Part shown: in pieces, positions 50,869 to 62,485 of the stretch | Layout of the letters: every line of letters begins with the position of its first letter | Numbering within the stretch: position 1 is the first letter of the stretch | Assembly (NCBI RefSeq): GCF_023115445.1 | Contig: NZ_JALDUI010000007.1 | Location: 4,958-68,957 of the forward strand | Source of the DNA: Streptococcus sp. oral taxon 431 | Lineage (GTDB): Bacteria > Bacillota > Bacilli > Lactobacillales > Streptococcaceae | DNA: 64,000 bases | Direction: 5' to 3' | Notes under the pieces: generated by a model | The model's input: the letters and a program-made list of their open reading frames with translations, nothing else | Told to the model about the DNA's origin: nothing | Database searches by the model: none | Program-made: the position numbers and the translations under genes

Positions 50869-50903
50869 AAAAAAAGAACCTTGCATAGCAAGATTCTTTT
50901 AGT
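50869..50903 (-). terminator. Terminator of tuf
   Basis: AAAAGAATCTTGC-TAT-GCAAGGTTCTTTT hairpin and a T run on the minus strand, about 40 bases past the tuf stop. Confidence 0.88.
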
Positions 50904-50943
50904 GTCTGACTTAAATAATTGTTCTTCTGGGAACTAAATCGAA

Positions 50944-52140
50944 TTAAGCTTCGATTTCTGTAACCATACCTGAACCAACAGTACGTCCACCCTCACGGAT
51001 AGAGAATGTAGTACCTTGTTCTACGGCGATTGGGTGGATCAACTCAACGTCGATTGTCACGTTATCACCTGGCATTACCATTTCAGTACCTGCTGGAAGT
51101 TCGATTGAACCTGTAACGTCAGTAGTACGGAAGTAGAATTGTGGACGGTAGTTGTTGAAGAATGGAGTGTGACGTCCACCTTCTTCTTTAGTAAGGATGT
51201 AAACTTCACCTTTGAATTTAGTGTGTGGGTTGATTGAACCTGGTTTAGCGATAACTTGTCCACGTTCGATTTCGTCACGTTGAACACCACGAAGAAGGAC
51301 ACCTACGTTATCTCCTGCAAGACCTTCGTCAAGTTGTTTACGGAACATTTCAACACCAGTAACAACTGCTTTTTTAGTTTCTTCTTTGATACCAACGATT
51401 TCGATTTCGTCGTTGACACGAACAGTACCACGGTCGATACGTCCTGAAGCAACTGTACCACGTCCAGTGATTGAGAATACGTCTTCGACTGGAAGAAGCA
51501 ATGGTTTGTCAGTGTCACGTTCTGGTTCTGGAATGTACTCATCAACAGTGTTCATCAATTCCATGATGATGTCTTCGTATTTAGAGTCACCTTCAAGAGC
51601 TTTAAGAGCTGAACCTTGGATAACTGGAAGATCGTCACCTGGGAAGTCGTATTCTGAAAGAAGGTCACGGATTTCCATTTCAACCAATTCAAGCAATTCT
51701 TCGTCGTCAACCAAGTCGATCTTGTTCATGAAGACGATAAGGTGTTTAACACCAACCTGACGTGAAAGAAGGATGTGCTCACGAGTTTGTGGCATTGGTC
51801 CGTCAGTTGAAGCTACTACAAGGATAGCTCCGTCCATTTGAGCGGCACCGGTGATCATGTTTTTAACGTAGTCCGCGTGTCCTGGAGCGTCGATGTGAGC
51901 GTAGTGACGTTTTTCAGTTTCGTACTCAACGTGCGCAGTGTTGATTGTGATACCGCGTTCGCGTTCTTCTGGAGCAGCATCGATAGACGCATAGTCTTTA
52001 GGTTGGTTAACTGCTGAAGGCAAGCGACGTGCCAAAACAGTTGTGATAGCTGCAGTTAGGGTAGTTTTACCGTGGTCAACGTGTCCGATAGTACCAATGT
52101 TAACGTGTGGTTTACTACGATCGTATTTTTCTTTTGCCAT
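50944..52140 (-). CDS. tuf: Elongation factor Tu
   Basis: A 398-residue GTPase that brings aminoacyl-tRNA to the ribosome. The G motifs are [16 protein letters not shown] and NKID, and the three-domain layout is complete. The start is ATG after TTGGAGGC giving [16 protein letters not shown]. An 18-base longer frame is rejected. It is monocistronic here and its bias to optimal codons fits very high expression. Confidence 0.98.
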   Translation of the reverse strand: MAKEKYDRSKPHVNIGTIGHVDHGKTTLTAAITTVLARRLPSAVNQPKDYASIDAAPEERERGITINTAHVEYETEKRHYAHIDAPGHADYVKNMITGAAQMDGAILVVASTDGPMPQTREHILLSRQVGVKHLIVFMNKIDLVDDEELLELVEMEIRDLLSEYDFPGDDLPVIQGSALKALEGDSKYEDIIMELMNTVDEYIPEPERDTDKPLLLPVEDVFSITGRGTVASGRIDRGTVRVNDEIEIVGIKEETKKAVVTGVEMFRKQLDEGLAGDNVGVLLRGVQRDEIERGQVIAKPGSINPHTKFKGEVYILTKEEGGRHTPFFNNYRPQFYFRTTDVTGSIELPAGTEMVMPGDNVTIDVELIHPIAVEQGTTFSIREGGRTVGSGMVTEIEA

Positions 52141-52211
52141 TTGAGTAAAAGCCTCCAATAAAATATATTTTATAGATAGACAGTAGGCAATACAGTCTAA
52201 CTTTCCTTACT

Positions 52212-52239
52212 ATTTTATCAAATTTCAGCTAAATTGCAA
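52212..52239 (-). promoter_or_regulatory. Promoter of tuf
   Basis: TTGCAA and TAAAAT are 16 bases apart on the minus strand, with about 70 bases of leader before the ATG. Confidence 0.7.
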
Positions 52240-52268
52240 GTGTTTTACAAAGTTTTTGTGAATTATTC

Positions 52269-52400
52269 TTATTCTCGCTCTACTTCCTCTACCAATTTAT
52301 TTAAAATATCTATAAATAGGCTTATTTCAGCAAAAGGCGATAGACCATCAATCGATAACCCAAGTCTGAAATTCCTATTTCCAGCCCCGAAAGACTTCAA
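52269..52400 (-). pseudogene. Possible gene remnant upstream of tuf
   Basis: A 43-codon open frame has a protein-like composition (FGAGNRNFRLGLSIDG, then EISLFIDILNKLVEEV) but no ribosome-binding site, and a stop directly before it. It may be the tail of a lost gene or chance. The whole gap of about 400 bases between tuf and the permease gene holds only this, the tuf promoter and a terminator. Confidence 0.3.
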
Positions 52401-52519
52401 TCATTCAGTTGTTTGTAAAGAGTTGTGTATTGAAAAAATTAAAGTTTCATCATAAGAGATTAGAAAGTTTTAAAACCAATAAAAAGTTGATCAAATACAG
52501 CACCAAAGATACTATAATC

Positions 52520-52552
52520 AAAAAAAGGTCGGGAGCTTTTATCCCGACATCT
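52520..52552 (-). terminator. Terminator of the second AI-2E-family permease gene
   Basis: TGTCGGGA-TAAAAGC-TCCCGAC hairpin with seven T on the minus strand, directly after the stop. Confidence 0.88.
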
Positions 52553-53662
52553 TTATTCTGATAGATGTTTCTTAACTTCTTGTGCTTCCTTATGATTTTC
52601 ATACAGTCGCGCTAAGAATTTAGCAATCTCTTTTAAAATGGAATAGGTAGGAACAGCAACAATCATACCTACGACACCATAGATATTACTTGACAACAAT
52701 AATAGCACGAGAATTGTAATCGGATGAACTTTCATGACTCCACCAACAATTCGAGGGTAGAGGATATTGCCATCCACTTGTTGGACAATCACCATATAGA
52801 TGACAGCAATAATCATCTTTTGTGGATCCGTAAATAGATTTGAAATAACCATTGGAACCAAACCGATAACTGGACCAACATAAGGTATCAAATTGGTTAA
52901 ACCAGAGAAAATAGCAAAAACCAATGCATACTTGAGTCCAATGACACTATATCCGATAAAGGCCAGACATCCGATTATGAATGCATCAATTGATACACCG
53001 CTAATGTAACGGGAAATAGTCGCATTCAAGTTTGTTAATAAACCAGAAATATTCAGTCTATCCCTTTTTAAAACAGTTCTTTCTAACATCGGTAAGAACT
53101 TATGCCCATCTAGTAGGAAGTATACCAAGAAAACCGGCGTCATAATGATAATTAAAACTGTACTTACTAGTGCTGACAGAACACTACCGACACTGTTTGT
53201 TACGCTATTTAAGATATTTTGCAGAATATCAACATAAGAAAGATTTAATTGCTGGATTTTTTGTTGAATATCAAGCTCTTGGAAAGTAGGGTATTTTGAT
53301 AATTCTATTACTAAATCTTGGAGTCGACCATAGATTCCTTGACTAGATATAATCAAGCTACTCAACTGATTGATTAAAATCGGTAAGAGATAGACAAAAC
53401 CAATGACAAGTGACCCAAAGAGAACAAATAGGGTCAACAAAATTCCGATAAGGCGGTTAATTTTGCACTCTTTCTCTAAAAAGATAACAATTGGGTTTGT
53501 CAAATAGTATAAAAATCCTCCTAATAAAAAGGGAATCATGATGGTATTAACGACACTTACAAATGGTGTAATAATTGCCCCCATTTCTCGCCATAAGTAG
53601 AAAATAAGGGTTATTAATAATATCTCAGTTGTCCAGAAGAACAATTTATTTCTTCGAAACAT
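52553..53662 (-). CDS. AI-2E transporter family permease (second of two)
   Basis: A 369-residue membrane protein with about seven to eight membrane helices. It shares the family pattern of the permease near 15.3 kb, with GLKYALVFAIFSGLTNLIPY and NIYGVVGMIVAVPTYS, but the two differ widely. The substrate is unknown. The ATG follows GGAGGTGACTT. It is monocistronic and diverges from dacA. Confidence 0.88.
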   Translation of the reverse strand: MFRRNKLFFWTTEILLITLIFYLWREMGAIITPFVSVVNTIMIPFLLGGFLYYLTNPIVIFLEKECKINRLIGILLTLFVLFGSLVIGFVYLLPILINQLSSLIISSQGIYGRLQDLVIELSKYPTFQELDIQQKIQQLNLSYVDILQNILNSVTNSVGSVLSALVSTVLIIIMTPVFLVYFLLDGHKFLPMLERTVLKRDRLNISGLLTNLNATISRYISGVSIDAFIIGCLAFIGYSVIGLKYALVFAIFSGLTNLIPYVGPVIGLVPMVISNLFTDPQKMIIAVIYMVIVQQVDGNILYPRIVGGVMKVHPITILVLLLLSSNIYGVVGMIVAVPTYSILKEIAKFLARLYENHKEAQEVKKHLSE

Positions 53663-53752
53663 AAGTCACCTCCTCTTTTCACTATTTTACCACATTTCAA
53701 AAAAGATTGATAACCTTCATCAAAAAATCAAGAATATTTTTTGTCTTTGTGA

Positions 53753-53758
53753 TAGAAT
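53753..53758 (+). promoter_or_regulatory. Extended -10 of dacA, near-leaderless
   Basis: TGA-TAGAAT ends nine bases before the dacA ATG, so the expected 5' leader is only about 2-4 bases. No ribosome-binding site fits in it. Confidence 0.65.
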
Positions 53759-53767
53759 AAAGTTACT

Positions 53768-55009
53768 ATGAAGAAATTATTTTTAACCTTAATTACATTA
53801 TTTTTATTTGGTTCTGCTACCACTGTTTCTGCTCAGGATTTTGATGTAGCTGCAAAACATGCTATTGCCGTAGAAGTTAACAGCGGAAAGATTTTATATG
53901 AAAAAGATGCGACTCAACCTGTTGAAATTGCTTCTATCAGTAAAATCCTCACTGTTTATCTAGTTTATGAAGCTTTAGAACAAGGAAAAATCTCACTCTC
54001 TACCTCTGTTGAAATCTCAGATTATCCTTACCAGCTCACTACCAACTCTGAAGCAAGTAACGTTCCTATGGAAGCTCGTAACTACACAGTAGAGGAATTG
54101 CTAGAAGCTACGCTGGTATCCAGCGCTAACAGTGCGGCCATCGCCCTAGCTGAAAAAATTGCTGGCTCTGAAAAAGACTTCGTTGATATGATGAAGGCCA
54201 AACTACTAGAATGGGGTATCCAAGACGCTACTCTCGTTAATACAACTGGTCTTAACAATGAAACTCTCGGCGCTAATATCTATCCTGGTTCAAAGAAAGA
54301 TGATGAAAACAAATTAAGTGCCTATGATGTAGCTATTGTTGCTCGTAATCTTATCCTCAAGTATCCTCAGGTCTTAGAAATCACTAAGAAACCTTCTTCA
54401 ACTTTCGCTGGTATGACCATTAATTCTACTAACTATATGTTGGAGGGAATGCCGGCCTATCGTGGTGGTGTTGATGGACTTAAAACTGGTACGACTGATA
54501 AGGCTGGAGCATCCTTTGTAGGTACTACAGTCGAAAAAGGAATGCGTATCATTACTGTTGTTTTAAATGCTGACAACCAAGATACCAATCCATATGCTCG
54601 TTTTACTGCAACTTCAGCTCTTCTAGATTATATCTCATCCAATTTTGCTCTCCAGACCATCGTCAAGCAGGGTGAAAGTTATGAGGATAGTAAAACTCCT
54701 GTTTTAGATGGAAAAGATGACACAGTCACAGCGGTCGCAAAAGAAGATATCAAAATTGTTCAACGCTTGGGCAGTCGAGCTCAATCAGCTATCACCTATA
54801 CTGCTGATACTACTGAACATACTGCACCACTTGAAGCAGGAACAGTCGTTGGCCATCTCACTTATGAAGATAAAGATCTAGTTGGGCAAGGTTACATCAC
54901 TACTGACCAACCTAAGTTTGAAATGGTTGCAGAAAAAAATGTGGAAAAAGCCTTCTTCTTAAAAGTTTGGTGGAATCGATTTGTTCGATTTGTAAATGAA
55001 AAGTTATAA
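53768..55009 (+). CDS. dacA: D-alanyl-D-alanine carboxypeptidase DacA (PBP3)
   Basis: A 413-residue low-molecular-weight penicillin-binding protein that trims pentapeptide side chains of peptidoglycan. It has a signal peptide (cut after residue 22), SxxK at S56-K59 (SISK), SxN at S119-N121 (SAN) and KTG in LKTGTTDKAG. A PBP5-type beta domain follows, and an amphipathic anchor helix (FLKVWWNRFVRFVNEKL) forms the C-terminus. Residue numbers agree with pneumococcal PBP3 as I recall. The ATG has no ribosome-binding site, in line with the near-leaderless promoter. Confidence 0.96.
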   Translation: MKKLFLTLITLFLFGSATTVSAQDFDVAAKHAIAVEVNSGKILYEKDATQPVEIASISKILTVYLVYEALEQGKISLSTSVEISDYPYQLTTNSEASNVPMEARNYTVEELLEATLVSSANSAAIALAEKIAGSEKDFVDMMKAKLLEWGIQDATLVNTTGLNNETLGANIYPGSKKDDENKLSAYDVAIVARNLILKYPQVLEITKKPSSTFAGMTINSTNYMLEGMPAYRGGVDGLKTGTTDKAGASFVGTTVEKGMRIITVVLNADNQDTNPYARFTATSALLDYISSNFALQTIVKQGESYEDSKTPVLDGKDDTVTAVAKEDIKIVQRLGSRAQSAITYTADTTEHTAPLEAGTVVGHLTYEDKDLVGQGYITTDQPKFEMVAEKNVEKAFFLKVWWNRFVRFVNEKL

Positions 55010-55034
55010 AAAAACCGCCAGAATTCGAGATTTA

Positions 55035-55080
55035 GATTGAAGAAAAAGTCCATTTTGGATAATTTTCTTCAATCTTTTTT
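55035..55080 (+). terminator. Terminator of dacA
   Basis: GATTGAAGAAAA and TTTTCTTCAATC, perfect 12-base arms with a 16-base loop, followed by six T. Confidence 0.88.
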
Positions 55081-55094
55081 ACTAGGGAAAAGAA

Positions 55095-55140
55095 AAAAAC
55101 TCTTAAAAATAGCATTTTCTCAGCATTTCTAAGAGTTTTC
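55095..55140 (-). terminator. Terminator-like hairpin for the APC permease gene
   Basis: AAAACTCTTA and TAAGAGTTTT, perfect 10-base arms, with a T run on the minus strand. It lies 100 bases after the permease stop. The sequence between them shows no gene. Confidence 0.7.
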
Positions 55141-55238
55141 ACTATATGGTAGGCAACCTCCATAAGGGCAATTTTTCAATTACCAATAGGGAAGGGAGTT
55201 ATCTACGTTCTGAATTACGAGAATTCAAGATTTTTTAT

Positions 55239-56639
55239 TTATTCATTTTCAGCTACAGTCGAATGGTTATATCCATAAACAAAGTAAATAATAACGCCTA
55301 TTAATAAAGCTAGTCCAAATGCCATCCATGTTTCAAGGGTATATTGAAGCATGAATGAAAGGCAGATCAGAATAGACAAGATTGGTAAAAAAGGAACTAG
55401 AGGAGTTTTAAATTCTCCCTCTTTTGGCATCCCCTTATCTTTTCTCAATTTGATAACCCCGTAGGCTAGGAGAATAAGATAGGCTAAAGTACAGATATTG
55501 AGAAAGGCTGCGATACTTGCTAGGGGGAAGATCCCCGCTGCAATCGCTGAAACAACACCTGTTAAAATAGTTGCATTCTTAGGGACACGACTGGTCTTAG
55601 TCACTTGTTTGAAACTCTGAGGCAAGAGACCATCACGTGCCAAACTATAAATCATTCGTGACAAGGCATAGGTCATGGAAATACATACCGTAATCAAAGT
55701 AAAAATTGCAACGAGTGAAACATAATTAGCTGCCCAACCAATACCAATACTTCTAAGAGCAAAAGCCACTGCATCATCAACATTAAGCTTGCTATAATGA
55801 ACGATACCTGTCAATATCAAGGTAACCAAGGCATACAGAATGGTTACAATGGTTAAGGATAAAACAATCCCACGTGGAATATTCTTTTGTGGACTTTGAA
55901 TTTCATCAACTGCCATAGAAATAGACTCAAACCCTAAGAATCCAAAGAACATGAGTGAAGCACCTGCCATAATTCCAGTGCTTCCACCATAAATTTGACC
56001 AAATCCAAATGGTGCAAAATCTGACCAATTTTCAGGTTTAATGTACCAAATACCAACTAGGATAAATAAGGCAAGAGCAGAAAATTTTAAAACAACAAGA
56101 ATAGAATTAAAACGAAGAGCTGCTTTCGAATTTAAAAGTACAACACCTGTAACAAGTAGAATTACTAAAATCGGTAAAAAATCAATATAAGTACCATGTT
56201 CAGGATTAAAAGTTCCATTTAAGGCTTGTGGCAAGAAAATTCCATAATGGCTAAGCAAACCCTTAAAATAGGCCGCCCAACCTGAAGCGACACCAGAAAC
56301 AGCTGTCATAAATTCCATGATAGTCAGCCAACCTGCAATCCAGGCTGGAAATTCTCCTAAAATTGCATATAAATAACTATATGCTCCACCCGTTGCAGGA
56401 ACACGAGAAGCAAATTCTGCAAAAAAGAGTGCAGATAAGGATACGCAGATAGCAGAAATCACAATCGATACAACAAGGGCAGGTCCTGCTAATGTTGCTG
56501 CAGCAGTTCCTGTAATCGTAAAAATACCTGTTCCCACCATAGCACCAATTCCCAAAAGAATTAAGTCCCATAGTTTTAAATGGCGATGCATTTCTGTTTT
56601 ACCTAGACTAACGTCTTTGGTTCTAAAAATATTCATCAT
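55239..56639 (-). CDS. APC family amino-acid permease
   Basis: A 466-residue transporter with 12 predicted membrane helices, of the amino acid-polyamine-organocation superfamily (YfnA/CAT-like). Helix 1 has the characteristic LLGIGAMVGTGIFTITG, and FFAEFASRVPATGGAYSY and GFLGFESISMAVDE follow. Relatives move cationic or branched amino acids by proton symport, and the substrate is not determined. Two adjacent ATGs follow GGGAG and the first is used here. It is monocistronic. Confidence 0.9.
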   Translation of the reverse strand: MMNIFRTKDVSLGKTEMHRHLKLWDLILLGIGAMVGTGIFTITGTAAATLAGPALVVSIVISAICVSLSALFFAEFASRVPATGGAYSYLYAILGEFPAWIAGWLTIMEFMTAVSGVASGWAAYFKGLLSHYGIFLPQALNGTFNPEHGTYIDFLPILVILLVTGVVLLNSKAALRFNSILVVLKFSALALFILVGIWYIKPENWSDFAPFGFGQIYGGSTGIMAGASLMFFGFLGFESISMAVDEIQSPQKNIPRGIVLSLTIVTILYALVTLILTGIVHYSKLNVDDAVAFALRSIGIGWAANYVSLVAIFTLITVCISMTYALSRMIYSLARDGLLPQSFKQVTKTSRVPKNATILTGVVSAIAAGIFPLASIAAFLNICTLAYLILLAYGVIKLRKDKGMPKEGEFKTPLVPFLPILSILICLSFMLQYTLETWMAFGLALLIGVIIYFVYGYNHSTVAENE

Positions 56640-56666
56640 TCATCTCCCAATTTATAAGATTGTATT

Positions 56667-56695
56667 ATTTTATCATATATAAGGATTTTTGTGAA
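56667..56695 (-). promoter_or_regulatory. Promoter of the APC permease gene
   Basis: TTCACA and TAAAAT are 17 bases apart on the minus strand, with TGA before the -10. Confidence 0.65.
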
Positions 56696-56721
56696 TATTT
56701 ATTAGCATCTTTCATCAAAAA

Positions 56722-56904
56722 AACTGAGAGTGGGACAGAAATCGGTAATTCGTTAGAATACGATTTCGTCGTCCCACCTCCGCACAGTTGAGTAGGGCTG
56801 TAAAAGCTGATGAATTCAGCGTAGTAGAGCCCACTCAACCACTGCGTCTTGCTCGACAATCCAAAGACAATTGAGAGGCTAGGACTTTTGTCCCAGCCTC
56901 AGTT
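56722..56904. repeat. Structured intergenic repeat element (183 bp)
   Basis: A nested palindrome between the APC permease gene and sufB. The outer arms are AACTGAGAGTGGGACA and TGTCCCAGCCTCAGTT (14 of 16 pair). A GTGGGAC...GTCCCAC arm and an inner TTGAGT-GGGCT...AGCCC-CTCAA hairpin with GCTGA...TCAGC at its tip lie inside. Elements with this wording recur in streptococcal genomes as I recall. It may act as a terminator for sufB. It has no coding capacity. Confidence 0.75.
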
Positions 56905-56918
56905 TCTGTTCATAAAGT

Positions 56919-58331
56919 TTATCCGACTGATCCTTCCATTTCATAGCTAATCAAGCGGTTGAGCTCAACTGCGTATTCCATTGGAAGTTCTTTGGTGAAG
57001 GGCTCGACAAATCCCATGACAATCATTTCAGTTGCTTCAGATTCTGACAAACCACGACTCATGAGATAATAGAGTTGTTCTTCTGAAATCTTAGATACTT
57101 TGGCTTCGTGTTCCAAAGCTACTTGTGAGTTGTGGATTTCATTAAACGGAATAGTATCTGATGCTGACAAGTCATCCATGATAATGGTATCACACTCGAT
57201 GTGAGAAACAGATTTCTTAGAGTTCTTGTTGAAGGTCACTTGTCCACGATAGTCAACCTTTCCTCCACCTTTAGCGATAGATTTAGATACGATAGACGAG
57301 CTTGTATGTGGAGCATTGTGGATCATCTTAGCACCAGTATCTTGGTGTTGCCCTGCATTAGCAAAGGCAATCGAAAGCATGGTTCCACGTGCCCCTTCTC
57401 CATCAAGATATACAGACGGATATTTCATAGTCGTTTTGGCACCCAAGTTCCCATCAATCCACTCAACAGTCGCATCTTTTTGAGCCTTGGCACGTTTGGT
57501 TACCAAGTTATAAACGTTATCAGACCAGTTTTGGATGGTTGTATAACGCATGTAAGCTCCATCCAAGGCAAAGATTTCTACAATGGCAGCATGCAAACTG
57601 TTACTTGAATAAGTTGGCGCTGTACATCCTTCAACATAGTGAACACTTGCTCCTTCATCAACGATAATCAAGGTACGTTCAAACTGACCAGTATTTTCGT
57701 TGTTGATACGGAAGTAAGTTTGAAGTGGAATATCTACCTTGACACCTTTTGGTACGTAGATAAAGGTTCCACCTGACCAAACTGCTGAGTTGAGGGCTGC
57801 CAACTTGTTATCAGTCGGTGGTACCAACTTCGCAAAGTATTGTTTAAACAAGTCTGGGTACTCTTTGAGGGCAGAATCTGTATCAGTAAAGATAATACCT
57901 AACTTCTCAAATTCTTCCTTCATGTTATGGTAAACCACTTCTGACTCATACTGGGCAGAAGCTCCAGCAAGATAAGCACGCTCAGCTTCAGGAATCCCAA
58001 TACGTTCAAAAGTTTCTTTGATTTTTTCAGGAACTTCATCCCAAGAACGGGCTGGTTTATCAGATGGTTTTTGGTAGTAAATCAAGTCATCAAAATCAAT
58101 CTCTGACAAGTCTGCTCCCCATGTTTGCATCGGCATTTTTTTGAAGGTTTCATAAGATTTCAAACGGAATTCTAACATCCACTCAGGCTCTCCCTTAGCA
58201 GCTGATAGTTCACGAATGACATCTTCATTCAATCCTTTTCCTGTCGATAGGACAGGCTCTACATCGTCATGAAAACCAAATTTATATTCACCAAGGTCAA
58301 TTGGTTTTGGTTCTACTCTTTCTTCAGCCAT
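56919..58331 (-). CDS. sufB: Fe-S cluster assembly scaffold SufB
   Basis: A 470-residue scaffold that builds Fe-S clusters with SufC and SufD. The C-terminal SufBD core has [20 protein letters not shown] and [14 protein letters not shown]. The start is ATG after GAAAGGATATT giving [20 protein letters not shown] frame 45 bases longer is rejected. It is the last gene of sufC-sufD-sufS-sufU-sufB. Confidence 0.97.
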   Translation of the reverse strand: MAEERVEPKPIDLGEYKFGFHDDVEPVLSTGKGLNEDVIRELSAAKGEPEWMLEFRLKSYETFKKMPMQTWGADLSEIDFDDLIYYQKPSDKPARSWDEVPEKIKETFERIGIPEAERAYLAGASAQYESEVVYHNMKEEFEKLGIIFTDTDSALKEYPDLFKQYFAKLVPPTDNKLAALNSAVWSGGTFIYVPKGVKVDIPLQTYFRINNENTGQFERTLIIVDEGASVHYVEGCTAPTYSSNSLHAAIVEIFALDGAYMRYTTIQNWSDNVYNLVTKRAKAQKDATVEWIDGNLGAKTTMKYPSVYLDGEGARGTMLSIAFANAGQHQDTGAKMIHNAPHTSSSIVSKSIAKGGGKVDYRGQVTFNKNSKKSVSHIECDTIIMDDLSASDTIPFNEIHNSQVALEHEAKVSKISEEQLYYLMSRGLSESEATEMIVMGFVEPFTKELPMEYAVELNRLISYEMEGSVG

Positions 58332-58388
58332 AATATCCTTTCTTTCATTCTTTATTTCTGATGATTTATAAGACAAAGAAAGCTTGTC

Positions 58389-61315
<2,927 letters not shown>

Positions 61316-61342
61316 TTACTTCTCCTAAAAGATACGAGGGAA

Positions 61343-62113
61343 TTACAATTCTTCCTTGTAGTCGTAGCCAAGTTCTTCAGCTAATTTTGCGTATCCTTCA
61401 CGTTCCAAACGTGCCGCCAAGTCTGGACCACCAGAAAGAACAACACGACCTTCCATCATCACGTGTACCACGTCTGGCGTAATGTAGTTCAAGAGACGTT
61501 GGTAATGAGTAATAATCATGGCACCGAAGCCTTCACCACGCATGGCATTAACACCTTTAGAGACAACTTTAAGAGCGTCAATATCAAGACCTGAGTCAAT
61601 CTCATCAAGAAGTGCGAAAGTTGGTTCCAACATCAAGAGTTGTAGAATTTCATTGCGTTTTTTCTCACCACCAGAGAATCCTTCGTTAAGATAACGCTCT
61701 GCCATTTCTTCTTTCATGTTGAGCAATTCCATTTTTTCGTCCAGCTTAGTGATAAACTCACGCACTGAAATTTTCTCATCATCTTCTTTACCAGCATTCA
61801 TAGCTGCACGAAGGAATTCTGCATTGGTAATTCCTGGAATTTCTGATGGGTATTGCATAGCAAGGAAAAGTCCCATACGCGCACGCTCATCCACTTCCAA
61901 CTCAAGGATATTTACACCGTCAAACAAGACTTCACCTTTAGTGACTTCATAGTTTGGGTTTCCCATAATAGCAGCTGAAAGAGTAGACTTACCGGTACCA
62001 TTTGGCCCCATGATAGCTGCAATTTCTCCTGTTTTCAGGGTCAGGTTAACCCCTTTTAAAATTTCTTTTCCTTCAATCTCAACGTGAAGATCTTTGATCT
62101 CTAATACTGACAT
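61343..62113 (-). CDS. sufC: SufC ATPase
   Basis: A 256-residue ABC-type ATPase that powers the SufBCD scaffold. Walker A is GPNGTGKST, the signature is FSGGEKKRNE and Walker B is FALLDEIDSGLD. The SufC-specific EKKRNEILQ region is present. GAAAGGAACTATC precedes the ATG. First gene of the operon. Confidence 0.97.
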   Translation of the reverse strand: MSVLEIKDLHVEIEGKEILKGVNLTLKTGEIAAIMGPNGTGKSTLSAAIMGNPNYEVTKGEVLFDGVNILELEVDERARMGLFLAMQYPSEIPGITNAEFLRAAMNAGKEDDEKISVREFITKLDEKMELLNMKEEMAERYLNEGFSGGEKKRNEILQLLMLEPTFALLDEIDSGLDIDALKVVSKGVNAMRGEGFGAMIITHYQRLLNYITPDVVHVMMEGRVVLSGGPDLAARLEREGYAKLAEELGYDYKEEL

Positions 62114-62172
62114 GATAGTTCCTTTCTTTTCATCCTTTTTACTGTATTTACCTGAAATTTAACGTTTTTAAA

Positions 62173-62200
62173 TTCCTAGAAAAATACGGTAAAATGTCAA
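62173..62200 (-). promoter_or_regulatory. Promoter of the suf operon
   Basis: A consensus TTGACA with a weak TAGGAA 16 bases further, about 60 bases before sufC. The -10 call is uncertain. Confidence 0.5.
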
Positions 62201-62222
62201 TAAATATACTTTAATAGTATAA

Positions 62223-62247
62223 CAAAAAAAAGCCTAAAAGGCTTTGA
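62223..62247 (-). terminator. Terminator after the small membrane protein gene
   Basis: AAAGCC-TTTT-GGCTTT hairpin with eight T on the minus strand. It separates dnaX and the small gene from suf. Confidence 0.85.
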
Positions 62248-62267
62248 TTTTGTCTAGAAGCTAAAGG

Positions 62268-62462
62268 CTACTTCTTTCCTTGAAAATGATCATCTATAGC
62301 ATTGACAATTTTCCCCATAATATAGCTGACACGAAAATTTCTCAGGATTAAAATAGCCCAAAGCAAGGCCACGATATACCGTTGCTCCATGATGGATTCA
62401 TTAAAAAAATAAGTCTCGGCAGCAGTAAACAAGGCCATAATTATAAATTGTTGTCTGTTCAT
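62268..62462 (-). CDS. Small membrane protein of unknown function
   Basis: A 64-residue protein with two hydrophobic segments (about residues 6-18 and 29-42) and a basic tail. I recognise no family. As I recall, pneumococcus has a similar small gene between dnaX and suf. It begins 23 bases after dnaX and is probably co-transcribed with it. Confidence 0.75.
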   Translation of the reverse strand: MNRQQFIIMALFTAAETYFFNESIMEQRYIVALLWAILILRNFRVSYIMGKIVNAIDDHFQGKK

Positions 62463-62485
62463 CGTATTATTTTACAAAAATCCTT

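Noticed and set aside
55010..55238. GAATTC-AGATTT repeats flanking the dacA-APC gap as an insertion footprint
   Set aside because: The similarity is short and AT-rich, and the gap is explained by two terminators.
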